Shown here one piece after another: positions 45,982-56,300 of a stretch of 64,000 bases of DNA. Position 1 is the stretch's first letter. The number at the start of each line of letters is the position of its first letter. Where the stretch lies: assembly GCF_021295315.1 (NCBI RefSeq), contig NZ_JAIMJA010000007.1:124001-188000 (forward strand). The letters run 5' to 3'. A model generated the notes under the pieces. It ran no database searches. It had not been told where the DNA came from and saw only the letters and a program-made list of their open reading frames with translations. Origin of the DNA: Motilimonas cestriensis. GTDB lineage: Bacteria > Pseudomonadota > Gammaproteobacteria > Enterobacterales > CBDFNC01. A program made the position numbers and the translations under genes.

Positions 45982-46517
45982 CATGCTGTGAGACTGACAA
46001 ATGAAGCGGATAACAACGAAACACCGACATTTACCATCAAAAAATTGGAACCGATAATATCAAGGTTATGTTATTAAAACAGTTGTTTATTCCTTGTTTA
46101 GCCATTAAGTTCACGTTTTTATCTGATATTTTGCTTAACTTGCTTTGGTGTTGAAATCACCGCGCGTACCATTTCGCGGTTTAAAAACCGCTCTTACGGG
46201 TGTGTTGAATACAGTGAATGCTTTGATTATGGCGCGTGGTTTTTCGCAGCATAAATGCTGCTCCTACTGGTGTGTTGAATACGGTGATTGCTTTGATTAT
46301 GGTACGTGGGTTTTCGTAGCATAAATGCTGCCCCTACGAGGGTTTGTGCGCGTTTGAGGCCATTAGTACCTGACTAGTTAATTCTATATTTTAGAACATA
46401 TCATCATATATTTGGCGTTATTATTTCACTTAATAACACGATAAACTGGCTTTATTGAATAGCGATACCCAATAACTTTGTCGTTTCGCCCGATGTGGGC
46501 GGTTAAGGAGTTACATT
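45982..46517. other. Intergenic region with REP pair, otherwise no gene
   Basis: The left half is AT-rich without a supported gene. The right half holds the REP copies at 46170-46338 and the pirin promoter region. The ribosome-binding site AAGGAG precedes the pirin ATG. Confidence 0.5.
46170..46338. repeat. REP cluster: two 70-bp repeat units plus a third REP
   Basis: TTTCGCGGTTTAAAAACCGC then TCTTAC near 46172, then two units spaced 70 bp apart (starts 46201 and 46271) sharing tgttgaatac, tgctttgattatgg and an inverse REP TCGCAGCATAAATGCTGCTC (second unit TCGTAGCATAAATGCTGCCC then CTAC). Unit logic is like the 82-bp array but with a different spacer. Confidence 0.75.
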
Positions 46518-47216
46518 ATGATTACAGTGAGAAAAGCCAGTAACCGCGGTCGTGGCGACTATGGCTGGCTTAATACCCGTTACTCTTTTTCGTTTGCGAA
46601 TTATTACGACCCGCGCCATATGGGCGTGTCGTCGCTGCGAGTGATTAATGATGATGTGATTGCGCCCGGTGCAGGGTTTGATACCCATGGCCATCGCGAC
46701 ATGGAAATTATTACTTATGTTACCTCTGGCACCATTGCTCATAAAGACAGCATGGGCAATGTGACTGAACTGCCAGCTGGCGAGTTTCAGTTAATGTCGG
46801 CAGGCAGTGGTATTCGCCACAGTGAGTATAATGCCTCAGAAACGGAGGGCTTAACCTTACTGCAAATTTGGATTGAGCCGAATAAATTTGGTGGCCAGCC
46901 AGGTTATCAGCAAAAGGCGTTTGGCCGTCGCCAAGGCTTACATGCGGTGATCACGCCTGATGGCAGTGATGACACCTTAAAAATAAAACAAGATGCGCGT
47001 TTGTTGCATTTGTTACTTGAGCCACAATCTGAAGATACCTTACAGCTACCGGCTGATCGCGTGGTGTATGTACAGCTATTGTCTGGTTTGCTCATGGTGA
47101 ACGATGAGCCCCTTAGTCCCGGCGATGGTGCGCGGCTTGATAATGTAACCAATATTCGTTTTAGCAGTGGCAACAAACAAGCCGTTGAGGCTTTGGTGTT
47201 TGACTTGCCCGCCTAG
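46518..47216 (+). CDS. Pirin-family protein (YhaK/quercetinase-like bicupin)
   Basis: 232 residues. The N-terminal cupin has the metal-binding set FDTHGHRDMEIITYVTSGTI (two His and a Glu) and AGSGIRHSEYN (His), as in pirin and YhaK; RYSFSFANYYDPRHMG is a family signature. The C-terminal cupin is shorter and metal-free. Cytoplasmic iron-dependent protein with quercetin dioxygenase activity or redox sensing in relatives. The start has AAGGAG. A hairpin terminator follows at 47242, so it appears monocistronic. Confidence 0.9.
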   Translation: MITVRKASNRGRGDYGWLNTRYSFSFANYYDPRHMGVSSLRVINDDVIAPGAGFDTHGHRDMEIITYVTSGTIAHKDSMGNVTELPAGEFQLMSAGSGIRHSEYNASETEGLTLLQIWIEPNKFGGQPGYQQKAFGRRQGLHAVITPDGSDDTLKIKQDARLLHLLLEPQSEDTLQLPADRVVYVQLLSGLLMVNDEPLSPGDGARLDNVTNIRFSSGNKQAVEALVFDLPA

Positions 47217-47241
47217 GCCAAGTTTTAAACATAAGGCTACG

Positions 47242-47264
47242 AGGGGTAAGTTAGTTACCCCTTT
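47242..47264 (+). terminator. Intrinsic terminator after the pirin gene
   Basis: AGGGGTAA, loop GTTAG, TTACCCCT then TT; an 8-bp stem 25 bp after the stop. Confidence 0.75.
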
Positions 47265-47338
47265 CAGGCTGAAAATTTTAGTCTTTTTGCCTCATTTCGC
47301 GATTCAAAACAAGACATCTCAAGCGCTTAACAGTAACA

Positions 47339-50104
47339 TTGCCTCAGTTGTTTTCAAGCGGCCAGCCTTTCAGGGCTGACCGCTTGTTTGTGTTACTACC
47401 ATGGACTTGGCCCTTGAATAATTCGTCTGTATTGCTGCCCCCCTTCTCTTTTGATAGCCATTGGTATGGCGGTTTTTTTGGCAACAAAATCACCCGTTTG
47501 GTGTTTTGTGATAAAGGGTTAACTATTCAGGATAAGCTGATCCCTTGGGCGCAGATCACCGCGCCGTTAAGCCTGATTAACGGCACGCTGTTTGATACTT
47601 TATGTATTGAGCAAGGCGATGATACGTTATATATCCCTTGGTTAGCTAAACGTGCGTTTAGTCAGGTTTTTCGCCAAGGTGTGCAGCATTGGGCCAATTA
47701 TCACCGCGACCATTTAATCAATCACGGCAAAGCCTTTGTCGCTTTAATCAAACAAGGTTATTTACGCCGCCATGAAACCCTTGCAGCCATTAGCCAAGCA
47801 CAGGGTGTTTTAGCGCCTCTTGCGCAGCCTGATCGCGATGATCCCAATCAACCTATTCGCCATTTTGTAATGCTGCCAGCGTTACTCGATGAGGCAGGCA
47901 ATAATGCCCTTAAGCTATTACAAGTATTGGCAGGCTGGGATGAAGCTGAGTTAGCTAAGCATCAGCAAACCTTCATTAGCCAACAAAAAGCGTTGTATCG
48001 TCATTACTTTAATACCGTAGAAAGCAACCCGCTAACGCCGCTACAACAAGATGCCTGTGTGATTAACGAGCGCAGCAATTTGGTATTAGCGGGCGCTGGC
48101 ACCGGTAAAACCAGCACTATGGTGGGCCGCGCTGGCTATTTAATTACCAGTGGGCAAGCGCAAGGTGAGCAAATTTTACTGTTGGCGTTTGGCCGCAAAG
48201 CCGCCGATGAAATGGATCAACGTTTAGCGCTGTGTTTGCCTGAGCAAATCATTAAGTGCAGTACCTTTCACTCTCTGGGGCTGGCGATCATTGCGCAAGT
48301 AGAGGGTGAGAAACCCACATTATCGCCGTTTGTGGAAGACAGCGCGGCGAAACAAGCTTGGCTAGTAGAGCAATTTGAGCGCTTGTTAGCGCAAGACAGT
48401 TATCGCGAGCAGGTGTGTGATTATTTTGCCGAGCACAGTGTGCCTTGGATTACGCCGTTTGATTTTGACCAAGCGGGTGACTATTTGAGCTTTATGCAAA
48501 AGCAGGGCATTAAAAGCTTAAAAGGTGAAACCATTGTTGGCCAAAGTGATTTACTGATTGCCAATTGGTTGTTTCAACAAGGGGTGGAATACGAGTATCA
48601 AGCCAGCCCAAACACCGGTCAGCAAGCCTTGATGTCGCCCGCGCGCATTTATTTACCCGAGCATCAAATTACCTTGATCAATTGGTTGTTGGATGAGCAT
48701 GACTCTCCACCTGAGTATCTTGATAAACGCGAATATCTAAATGATAAGCAGCGAATTAGCCAACAAACCTTTAAGTTGATTTCTCATTATTGCTGCGATC
48801 TGCAAAAAGAGAACTTTTTTGATAACTTGTCGCAACAGCTCACCGCCCAAGGGGTCATTTTCAAGCCATTATCACAGCAGGCTTTATTTGAGCATTACAC
48901 CCATGTTGGTCTGATTGATAATTTGGCTGAGCAGTTAAGCCAAATGCTGAGTATTTATAAAGCCTGCTGGCTGGAACAGTCACAATTAAACGTGCGCTTG
49001 GCGGGCCATGATCATCAAGAGCAAGTGCGCGCTGCAGTAAACCTGTTGCAGCCTCTATTAATGGCCTATCAAAGCTATTTGGCGAGCCGCAATGAGATTG
49101 ATTTTGATGACATGATTGGCCGCGCCATTAATTATGTCAATGACGGCCGCTTTGTGTCGCCGTGGCAACATATTTTAGTGGATGAGTTTCAAGATATCTC
49201 CGAGCCGCGGGCGCGGTTGTTAAAGGCGCTGCGCGATCTTCACCCGCAAGGCTCACTGTTTTGTGTTGGCGATGATTGGCAGGCCATATATCGCTTTACT
49301 GGCGCAGACGTGAATTTAACCACGCGTTTTGCCAATTATTTTGGCGACAGCGCGATCACCTCGCTGGATAAAACCTTTCGTTTTAATAACAGCATTGCGC
49401 AGGTGAGTAGCGATTTTGTTTGTCAAAATCCTGCGCAAATTAAGAAGCAATTAGTGACTCACGCCTTAGTAAATGAGCCGGCCATTTCCCTGCGCAGCGC
49501 AAGCCCAAGTGCATTACATGATGTGCTTGAGCAAATTCAGCAGCAAACACAGCATAAAGCCAATACCAGCGTACTTATTTTGGCGCGCTACCATCACTTA
49601 TTACCTCAAGCTGGTGCGCTAGAGCAGCTTAAGCGCAGTTTTGCCCCTTTGGTTATTCGAGCCATGAGTATTCATGCCAGTAAGGGGATGGAAGCTGACT
49701 ATGTCATTGTGGTGGGTTTAGAGCAGGGCTCGGCGGGTTTTCCGGCCACTAAGAGCACGCCGATATTATTAGATGCTATGTTGCCAAAAGCGGAAGCTTT
49801 TAATGATGCCGAAGAGCGTCGTTTGTTTTATGTGGCTCTCACGCGCGCTAAGCATAAGGTGTTTTTGCTGGCGAATATGCAGCGCCCTAGCCCCTTTGTG
49901 ATTGAGTTGTTAGAGCAAGATTACGAGGTGTACACTGAGCAGCTGAGTACTACACCCGCTGCGCCAATTGCGATGCAAGCCCACCATTGCCCTGCTTGTG
50001 GTACGGGGGTGTTGCAAGCTAAACAAGGGCCATTTGGTGAGTTTTTTGGTTGTAGCCATTTTCCATTTTGCAGCCACAGCCAAAAGAGCTTAGAGATGTC
50101 TTAG
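47339..50104 (+). CDS. helD: UvrD/Rep-family helicase, helicase IV-like, with C-terminal zinc ribbon
   Basis: Superfamily 1 3'-5' DNA helicase, up to 921 residues. The N-terminal domain (FDSHWYGGFFGNKITRLVFC) is that of helicase IV. Helicase motifs in order: Walker A LVLAGAGTGKTSTMVGRAGY (about 250), motif Ia/II HILVDEFQDISEPRARLLKA (about 610), motif III FCVGDDWQAIYRFTGAD, motif IV FRFNNSI, motif V SIHASKGMEADYVIVVGL and motif VI ERRLFYVALTRAKHKV. The C-terminus carries a topoisomerase-type zinc ribbon (CPACGTG...CSHFPFC), absent in E. coli HelD (684 aa) as I recall. The listed start is TTG; since a hairpin covers 47355-47386, a GTG at 47390 or TTG at 47414 is more plausible. Coding from 47435 on is secure. 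Confidence 0.85.
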   Translation: MPQLFSSGQPFRADRLFVLLPWTWPLNNSSVLLPPFSFDSHWYGGFFGNKITRLVFCDKGLTIQDKLIPWAQITAPLSLINGTLFDTLCIEQGDDTLYIPWLAKRAFSQVFRQGVQHWANYHRDHLINHGKAFVALIKQGYLRRHETLAAISQAQGVLAPLAQPDRDDPNQPIRHFVMLPALLDEAGNNALKLLQVLAGWDEAELAKHQQTFISQQKALYRHYFNTVESNPLTPLQQDACVINERSNLVLAGAGTGKTSTMVGRAGYLITSGQAQGEQILLLAFGRKAADEMDQRLALCLPEQIIKCSTFHSLGLAIIAQVEGEKPTLSPFVEDSAAKQAWLVEQFERLLAQDSYREQVCDYFAEHSVPWITPFDFDQAGDYLSFMQKQGIKSLKGETIVGQSDLLIANWLFQQGVEYEYQASPNTGQQALMSPARIYLPEHQITLINWLLDEHDSPPEYLDKREYLNDKQRISQQTFKLISHYCCDLQKENFFDNLSQQLTAQGVIFKPLSQQALFEHYTHVGLIDNLAEQLSQMLSIYKACWLEQSQLNVRLAGHDHQEQVRAAVNLLQPLLMAYQSYLASRNEIDFDDMIGRAINYVNDGRFVSPWQHILVDEFQDISEPRARLLKALRDLHPQGSLFCVGDDWQAIYRFTGADVNLTTRFANYFGDSAITSLDKTFRFNNSIAQVSSDFVCQNPAQIKKQLVTHALVNEPAISLRSASPSALHDVLEQIQQQTQHKANTSVLILARYHHLLPQAGALEQLKRSFAPLVIRAMSIHASKGMEADYVIVVGLEQGSAGFPATKSTPILLDAMLPKAEAFNDAEERRLFYVALTRAKHKVFLLANMQRPSPFVIELLEQDYEVYTEQLSTTPAAPIAMQAHHCPACGTGVLQAKQGPFGEFFGCSHFPFCSHSQKSLEMS
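47355..47386 (+). terminator. Hairpin at the 5' border of the helicase gene
   Basis: CAAGCGG, C, CAGCC, loop, GGCTG, A, CCGCTTG, then TTTGTGTT. The 12 paired bases with one mismatch look like an intrinsic terminator or attenuator before the true start. Confidence 0.6.
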
Positions 50105-50260
50105 GCAACCCGAATCTTGGATGAGCGAAATCGTATGTTTTGCGGCAAAAACGCTGTAAATATGTCCTTATACGCTTTGCGTTTTCATCCTTGAAAACGA
50201 AATTTTGCCGTAAAAAAAACTTTATCTTGGCTGCAATAAGCGTAAACAGGGCTAGTTTGA

Positions 50261-51454
50261 TTAGCCCTGCTTCATTAAAAACTCCATCACTTGGTCCATG
50301 TCTAGTTCAAAATCATCGGGTCGCACGCCTTTGATAATGAAGTCATCTTCTTCACTTAGGTCCATTGGTTTGGATGGCTTGTAGTCATGCTGCTGCATAT
50401 TGAAGAATGGCCTGACCTTTGGGCAAATAGGATCGTTGGGGTTACTGCTTTCAACAATCGCGAGCTGATTCGAGTTCAGCTCGACTAAGGTGCCAACAGG
50501 ATACACCCCCATACATTTGATAAAGCTATCGACAAGTTCAACGTCAAGGTGTTCGTCTTTGGCCATGTGGCGCAAAATATTAAATGCTTTGATGTGGGCG
50601 AAACCGTCTTTGTAAACTCGATTTGCGGTTAGCGCATCGAATATATCGCAAATGGCGATCATTCTGCCGTATTTAGAAATATTATTGCCGCGCACTCTAT
50701 ACGGGTAACCGGTGCCGTTAAGCTTTTCATGGTGCAATGCCGCCACTTCTAAACTGAGCTTACTAATGTTTGGCGTGCGCTCTATCACGTGGATTGAGTG
50801 ATTAACGTGGGTTTTCATGATGGTGAATTCGTTTTCGGTGAGCTTGCCCGGCTTATTTAAAATAGCATCGGGCACCATGATTTTACCTACGTCGTGTAAA
50901 AAAGCGCCTATGGCCAATTGGTGAATAATTTTTCGCTCTAATTTTAAGAATTTAGCGAAGATAGCAATTAACACTGACACTGAAACCGAATGCTCTAATA
51001 GGTACTGATCTTTTTTACGAATATTAATCACACTGGCAAGGGCGTCTGAGTTTTGAAAAATTTCATCAATAACTTCGTTGGTGGCTTCAATTACCGGCGC
51101 TAAATCTAATTCTCGGCCACTTTGCGCATCATGAAATATTTTTTTTTGTAGCTGTTTCGATTCTTTAAAAATATTGGTTGCGCGGGTCATGCGCTGAATA
51201 AAGCCTGCCTTCAGTTTTACGCCGCTGTTAGGCGCCTCTGGCTCGGTGGAGTCTTCATCCTCTGGCGCTTTAGGATAACGTGTTTTACTGGTATCGATCA
51301 TCACACTAACCACACCTTTACTGTGCAAGGTGGCGACAGTTTGCGGCGTTTCGACATAACAGGCATGAGTGATCTTATAATTCTTGGCTTGCTCGATTAT
51401 GTCGACTATATAATGACCGATTGCTAGTTCGGATAGTTTTTTTTCAACGAGCAT
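50261..51454 (-). CDS. HD-GYP domain c-di-GMP phosphodiesterase
   Basis: 397 residues. An N-terminal DUF3391-like region (about 1-110) is followed by an HD-GYP domain (about 140-330). Seen: FLHDVGKIMVPDAILNKPGK with H187 and D188, HHEKLNGTGYPYRV (HHE and GYP motifs) and CDIFDALTANRVYKDG (conserved D). All catalytic residues are present, so c-di-GMP hydrolysis is expected, affecting motility and biofilm. The chain ends with an acidic DDFELDMDQVMEFL tail. It is on its own between the helicase (convergent) and zapC. Confidence 0.92.
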   Translation of the reverse strand: MLVEKKLSELAIGHYIVDIIEQAKNYKITHACYVETPQTVATLHSKGVVSVMIDTSKTRYPKAPEDEDSTEPEAPNSGVKLKAGFIQRMTRATNIFKESKQLQKKIFHDAQSGRELDLAPVIEATNEVIDEIFQNSDALASVINIRKKDQYLLEHSVSVSVLIAIFAKFLKLERKIIHQLAIGAFLHDVGKIMVPDAILNKPGKLTENEFTIMKTHVNHSIHVIERTPNISKLSLEVAALHHEKLNGTGYPYRVRGNNISKYGRMIAICDIFDALTANRVYKDGFAHIKAFNILRHMAKDEHLDVELVDSFIKCMGVYPVGTLVELNSNQLAIVESSNPNDPICPKVRPFFNMQQHDYKPSKPMDLSEEDDFIIKGVRPDDFELDMDQVMEFLMKQG

Positions 51455-51584
51455 GATTCACTCCAAATTAAAGACATGCAATGCGAGCTTAATGGTGGCT
51501 GCTATTAGCTTTATTATGGCGTTTTTTTAGCGGGTTGTATGAGGATATTTACGGTTTTTACTAACTTGTTTTAATTAACTTGTT

Positions 51585-52124
51585 TTAACTAACTTGGCTC
51601 ATCAGGAAGGTTTGTTGTTGTAAACGGCATACTCGGTCGTTCATTACCTTGATCACGTCAAACTGCTGCAATGCTTTTTGTTGGCTGAACACGTGTTTAG
51701 GATCCACCAGCATACATAAACTGACTTGTGAATTTGACTCTAACACTAAATAACGGGCGCGTTGCTGTGCAAAACATGCTAGCTCAATCAACTCGCCCTG
51801 CTCTGGCCGATAAAATTGTGTTTGGACTTTAAAAAACCAGCTTTGCGGCATCATCGGTTTATGAAAACGGAGTGCCGTGATCGCATTTAATATCCAATGC
51901 ACTTTTACCGCACTGGGTAGATCATGATCAGAAAGCTGCTCTAACAATTGGTAATATATCGCCGCATCATCAACGGTAAATGGCATCACTGATTTAGGAA
52001 ATGCCACCATCTTTTTACGGTTCAAATAGGGTTGAAAAACCAACTCATCGCCCAACTCTAAACAGAGTTGTGACTGAGTTTTATCAAATTTCCATAACCA
52101 ATTATCATCGGGCTTTAAAATCAT
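51585..52124 (-). CDS. zapC: Cell division protein ZapC
   Basis: 179 residues, the usual length. It begins MILKPDDNWLWKFDKTQSQL and has family phrases ELVFQPYLNRKKMV, FTVDDAAIYYQLLEQL and ALRFHKPMMPQSWFF. ZapC binds FtsZ and stabilises Z-ring bundles. It is next to pyrD in the same direction, the order seen in related Alteromonadales. A run of T/A separates it from the HD-GYP gene; no clear terminator. Confidence 0.9.
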   Translation of the reverse strand: MILKPDDNWLWKFDKTQSQLCLELGDELVFQPYLNRKKMVAFPKSVMPFTVDDAAIYYQLLEQLSDHDLPSAVKVHWILNAITALRFHKPMMPQSWFFKVQTQFYRPEQGELIELACFAQQRARYLVLESNSQVSLCMLVDPKHVFSQQKALQQFDVIKVMNDRVCRLQQQTFLMSQVS

Positions 52125-52212
52125 AATCTACTCGTTAGTTATTTAACGGCTATAGCTATAAAATAAATATGATTATAAATCAAGTATAATGTTTAAAAAC
52201 CAGTGAATAGCA

Positions 52213-53223
52213 CTAGTAATTTTCAACAATGTTCTTAATTAAACCTGGACCATGATAAATAAAACCAGAATAAACTTGCACTAATTTAGCACCTGCTTGC
52301 ATTTTTTCTTTCGCCGCAATAACCGAATCAATTCCGCCGACACCAATAATTGGCATTGCCCCGTTTAATTCTTTATTGAGCATACGGATCACTTCCGTGC
52401 TTAATGTTTGCACAGGGCGACCACTTAATCCCCCCGCTTCACCTGCATGAGGCATGCCTTTAACCATGCCACGCTCTAGCGTGGTATTGGTAGCAATAAC
52501 CCCATCAATTTGGTGGCGGATAAAGCAATCTGATATTTGAACTATTTCTTCAACGCTTAAATCAGGTGCAATTTTAACCGTGAGTGGAACATATTTATTA
52601 TACTTTTCGGCTAATTTAAGTTGACGATCTTTTAGATCTTTTAATAGATCATCTAACGCTTCTCCATATTGCAGCGTTCTTAATCCTGGGGTATTGGGTG
52701 AAGAAATATTAACCGCTATATATGAAGCGTGATCATATACTTTGTCCATGCAAATTAAATAATCGTCTTTACCTTGTTCAACCGGTGTATCAAAGTTTTT
52801 ACCAATGTTAATACCAATAACGCCTTGGTATTTTGCCGCTTTAACATTTTGCACTAATTGATCAACGCCGTGGTTATTAAACCCCATGCGATTAATAATG
52901 CCTTCGGCTTCTTTTATTCTGAATAAACGCGGTTTAGGGTTGCCGTCTTGCGCTCGTGGTGTAACGGTGCCCACTTCCACAAAACCAAATCCCATGGCAG
53001 CGAAGGCGTCAATACATTCACCATTTTTGTCTAAACCAGCCGCCAACCCTACTGGGTTATCAAAAGTGATCCCCATTACTTCCACTGGACGCTTTCTTAA
53101 GTTTTGACGATAAACCATTTCGAGTGGTGTATTTTGAGTTCTTTTAAAATTATTTATCGCAAGATCATGGGCTTTTTCAGCATCTAATTTGAAGAAAGCC
53201 TCTCTGGCAAGACGGTATAACAT
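52213..53223 (-). CDS. pyrD: Dihydroorotate dehydrogenase (quinone), class 2
   Basis: 336 residues, identical in length to E. coli PyrD. The start at 53223 ([20 protein letters not shown]) is chosen over ATG 53250 because GAGG lies 5 nt upstream. Motifs: [18 protein letters not shown] (FMN), [19 protein letters not shown] with the class 2 catalytic Ser, and [16 protein letters not shown]. It oxidises dihydroorotate at the membrane with quinone in pyrimidine synthesis. Transcribed with zapC. Confidence 0.95.
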   Translation of the reverse strand: MLYRLAREAFFKLDAEKAHDLAINNFKRTQNTPLEMVYRQNLRKRPVEVMGITFDNPVGLAAGLDKNGECIDAFAAMGFGFVEVGTVTPRAQDGNPKPRLFRIKEAEGIINRMGFNNHGVDQLVQNVKAAKYQGVIGINIGKNFDTPVEQGKDDYLICMDKVYDHASYIAVNISSPNTPGLRTLQYGEALDDLLKDLKDRQLKLAEKYNKYVPLTVKIAPDLSVEEIVQISDCFIRHQIDGVIATNTTLERGMVKGMPHAGEAGGLSGRPVQTLSTEVIRMLNKELNGAMPIIGVGGIDSVIAAKEKMQAGAKLVQVYSGFIYHGPGLIKNIVENY

Positions 53224-53313
53224 GTTGACCTCAATATATTTGTTAAACAAACTTGTGCACTTAGCATGTTGCTATACCACGCAGCGGGTATTCACATTTG
53301 TTTCGCACACAAT

Positions 53314-53333
53314 AAAGGGGCATAAGCCCCTTT
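53314..53333 (-). terminator. Hairpin terminator after the NAD-glutamate dehydrogenase gene
   Basis: AAAGGGGC, loop of 4, GCCCCTTT: a perfect 8-bp stem. Located 51 bp after the GDH stop and before pyrD. Confidence 0.75.
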
Positions 53334-53384
53334 ATGTTCCCTTTTTAAGTTTGCTAGGCGCTCTCTATACCTAAGTCTAACCCT

Positions 53385-56300
53385 TTATTCTTGTTCCGTA
53401 TTGGCAAGACAATTTAGGTTAAGCAGATTAAGTTCTCGCAGTGCTACCGAGAACTTGGCAAATTCATGGGTTGAGCTAGTTTTGAAATCCGCTAGCATGT
53501 GATACCAGCGCGCCAGTAACCCTTCATGTCTTTGCAACCAAGCGTCGAGTATGTTACCGCAGAAATCAGTTTCATGACAGGCAGATAATACCGCAGAAGC
53601 GAGGGATCTTTGTTGCCAATCAAGTTCTTCGCGAAATGATGCCCGTGCCAGTGCTTGCCAATGATTATCGACAACCAAGCCGTTAATTTGTGCCAAGAAC
53701 CAATGCAGCTCTAGTTTCGCCCCGAGACTGAAGTAAATTTCCGCACACACCATCACGGTGCGCTGATGTTGCTCAGAAATTTGCGCTAAATCTAATGCTG
53801 AGAATAGTAGTTTTTGCTGACACATTAGCTGGGCTAATTTTTTTGGTACGCCTTGCTCAATCAGCGCATCACTTTGCTCATTAAGGGTGGCCACTTCGTC
53901 TTCTACTAACACATTAAGTAAGTTTTCTTGCAGCTGCTCATATGCCGGTTTGTAAAACTCAATATTCTCTGCGATGGTCCAATTACGATTGCGTAACCGC
54001 AAAAACCAACGAGTAGCACGGCGAATAGTACGACGCGTTTCACTCATCATGGCGACTTGGGTGGCTGCGGGTACCTTGTTATCAAGGGCTTCAATTTCAC
54101 GCCAAATGGGATTAAGTGAGAAAATTTCTCGCGCCATCACATAGCATTTAGCAATTTCAGCATCAGAGGCGCCGGTTTCATCTTTCAGCCGTGAAACAAA
54201 GTTAAGACCCATGTCGTTAACAATTTGATTGGCTATTTGGGTGGCAATGATTTCACTGCGCAGTGGATGGTTACCCATTTGAGCAGCGTATTTTTGTTGT
54301 AATACTTGCGGGAATGCCGACACTAAGCTGTTTGCTAAATAGCCGTCATCGGTAATTTCAGGGCAGTTTAGGCTGTCTTTGAGCACCATTTTGCCATAGG
54401 CCAATAACACTGAAAGCTCTGGCCGTGTCAAACCTTGGTCATGGGCCAAACGCTCTGAAAGCTCGTCTTCGTTGGGCAAGTATTCTAGTGCTCGGTCGAG
54501 TTTTTTCTCTTTTTCCAAACTATGGATAAAGCGAATTTGTTCTTTTAAACTTTCTGCGCCAAGGCTTTGGGTGACAGAAATTGACTGTGCTTGACGATAG
54601 GCATTTTGCAACACAATTTGGCTGACATTAGCTGTCATATCAACCAACAATTTATTGCGCTGTTTTAAGGTTAACTCGCCATCACTGACCAGCCCGTTGA
54701 GGAGAATTTTAATATTTACTTCATTATCTGAACAATCTACCCCTCCCACGTTGTCGATAAAGTCGGTATCAATGCGGCCACCCTTAGTGGCAAACTCAAT
54801 ACGGCCCAGTTGGGTACAACCTAGGTTACCCCCCTCACCCACAACCTTAGCGTTAAGTTCACTGCCATTGATGCGCACGGCGTCATTGGCACGATCCCCC
54901 ACTTGGGCGTCGGACTCTTTTTCTGATTTGATGTAGGTGCCGATGCCGCCATTCCACAATAGATCCACGGGCATTTTTATTAACTCGCGGATCAACTCAT
55001 TGGGCGCCATGGCACGTTGAGTCGTGCCTAGCATGGCTTTAATTTCAGGCGTTAAAGTAATGGACTTAGCACTGCGCAAAAAGATGCCGCCGCCTTTGGA
55101 TATGAGCTTGTTGTTATAGTCAGACCAACTGGATCCGGCAAGCTCAAACAACCGCTTACGCTCATCCCACGTGCGCGCCGCATCTGGCTCGGGATCGATA
55201 AAGATATGCATGTGGTTAAACGCGGCTTGTAACTTAATGTGTTTCGACAATAGCATGCCGTTACCAAACACATCCCCTGCCATGTCGCCAATACCGACAC
55301 AAGTAAAGTCAGTGGTTTGGCAGTCAATATCCATTTCTTTAAAGTGGCGCTTAACAGACTCCCACGCACCTTTAGCGGTGATGCCCATTTTTTTATGGTC
55401 GTAGCCTTGGCTGCCGCCTGAAGCAAACGCGTCACCCAGCCAGAAGTTGTATTCGGCGCTAATTTCGTTGGCAATATCAGAGAAGGTAGCGGTGCCTTTA
55501 TCGGCTGCAACCACCAAGTAAGGGTCGTCTTCATCAAGTCGCACCACTGCAGGAGGAGGCACAATCTCGCCGTTAATAATGTTATCGGTGATGTCCAGTA
55601 ACGCACGAATAAAGATGCGATAACAACGTTGCCCTTCAGCAAAAATAGCACTGCGATCGCCGTCAACAGGTAGCTTTTTACAGACAAAACCGCCCTTGGC
55701 ACCCACGGGAACAATCACGGTATTTTTAACTTGTTGCGCTTTCACTAAGCCCAGAACTTCGGTGCGGAAGTCTTCTCGGCGATCAGACCAGCGCAAACCG
55801 CCTCGCGCGACTTTACCGCCGCGAAGGTGGACCCCTTCGACATCTGGCGAATATACAAAGATTTCAAATACCGGACGTGGCCGTGGCATGTCGGTAATTT
55901 CATTTGGCTTGATCTTCATCGATAGATAAGACTTGGCTTTGCGCTTACCATCGGTTTGGTAGTAGTTGGTGCGCACCGTGGCTTGGATCATTTCTAGGAA
56001 GTGTCTAATGATCCGATCGTCATCTAAATTAACCACGTCGTCTAATTGCGCCATAATGGTTTCAATTAGCTTTTCTTGGTTGACGGACTTTTTCTGCTTG
56101 GGATTAAACTTAGCGTCAAATAGCGCGACAATTAAGCGCGATAACTCAGGATAACGATTAAGTGCGGCTTCAATGTAATTTTGGCTAAAAGTAGTACCCG
56201 TTTGGCGCATGTATTTGGCGTAAGCACGCAATACCACGGTTTGTCTGCCGGTTAAGTCGGCCCCCAGCACTAAGCGGTTAAAACCATCATCTTCCAGCTC

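Noticed and set aside
45928-46078. Plus-strand open frame ending TFTIKKLEPIISRLCY
   Set aside because: It has no start with a ribosome-binding site, and its first part is the opposite strand of the dptF remnant. A short FTIK match to the DptF C-terminus is not enough.
24200-46400. Integrative element with ends and integrase
   Set aside because: No integrase, tRNA or direct-repeat attachment ends were recognised, so island borders remain undefined.
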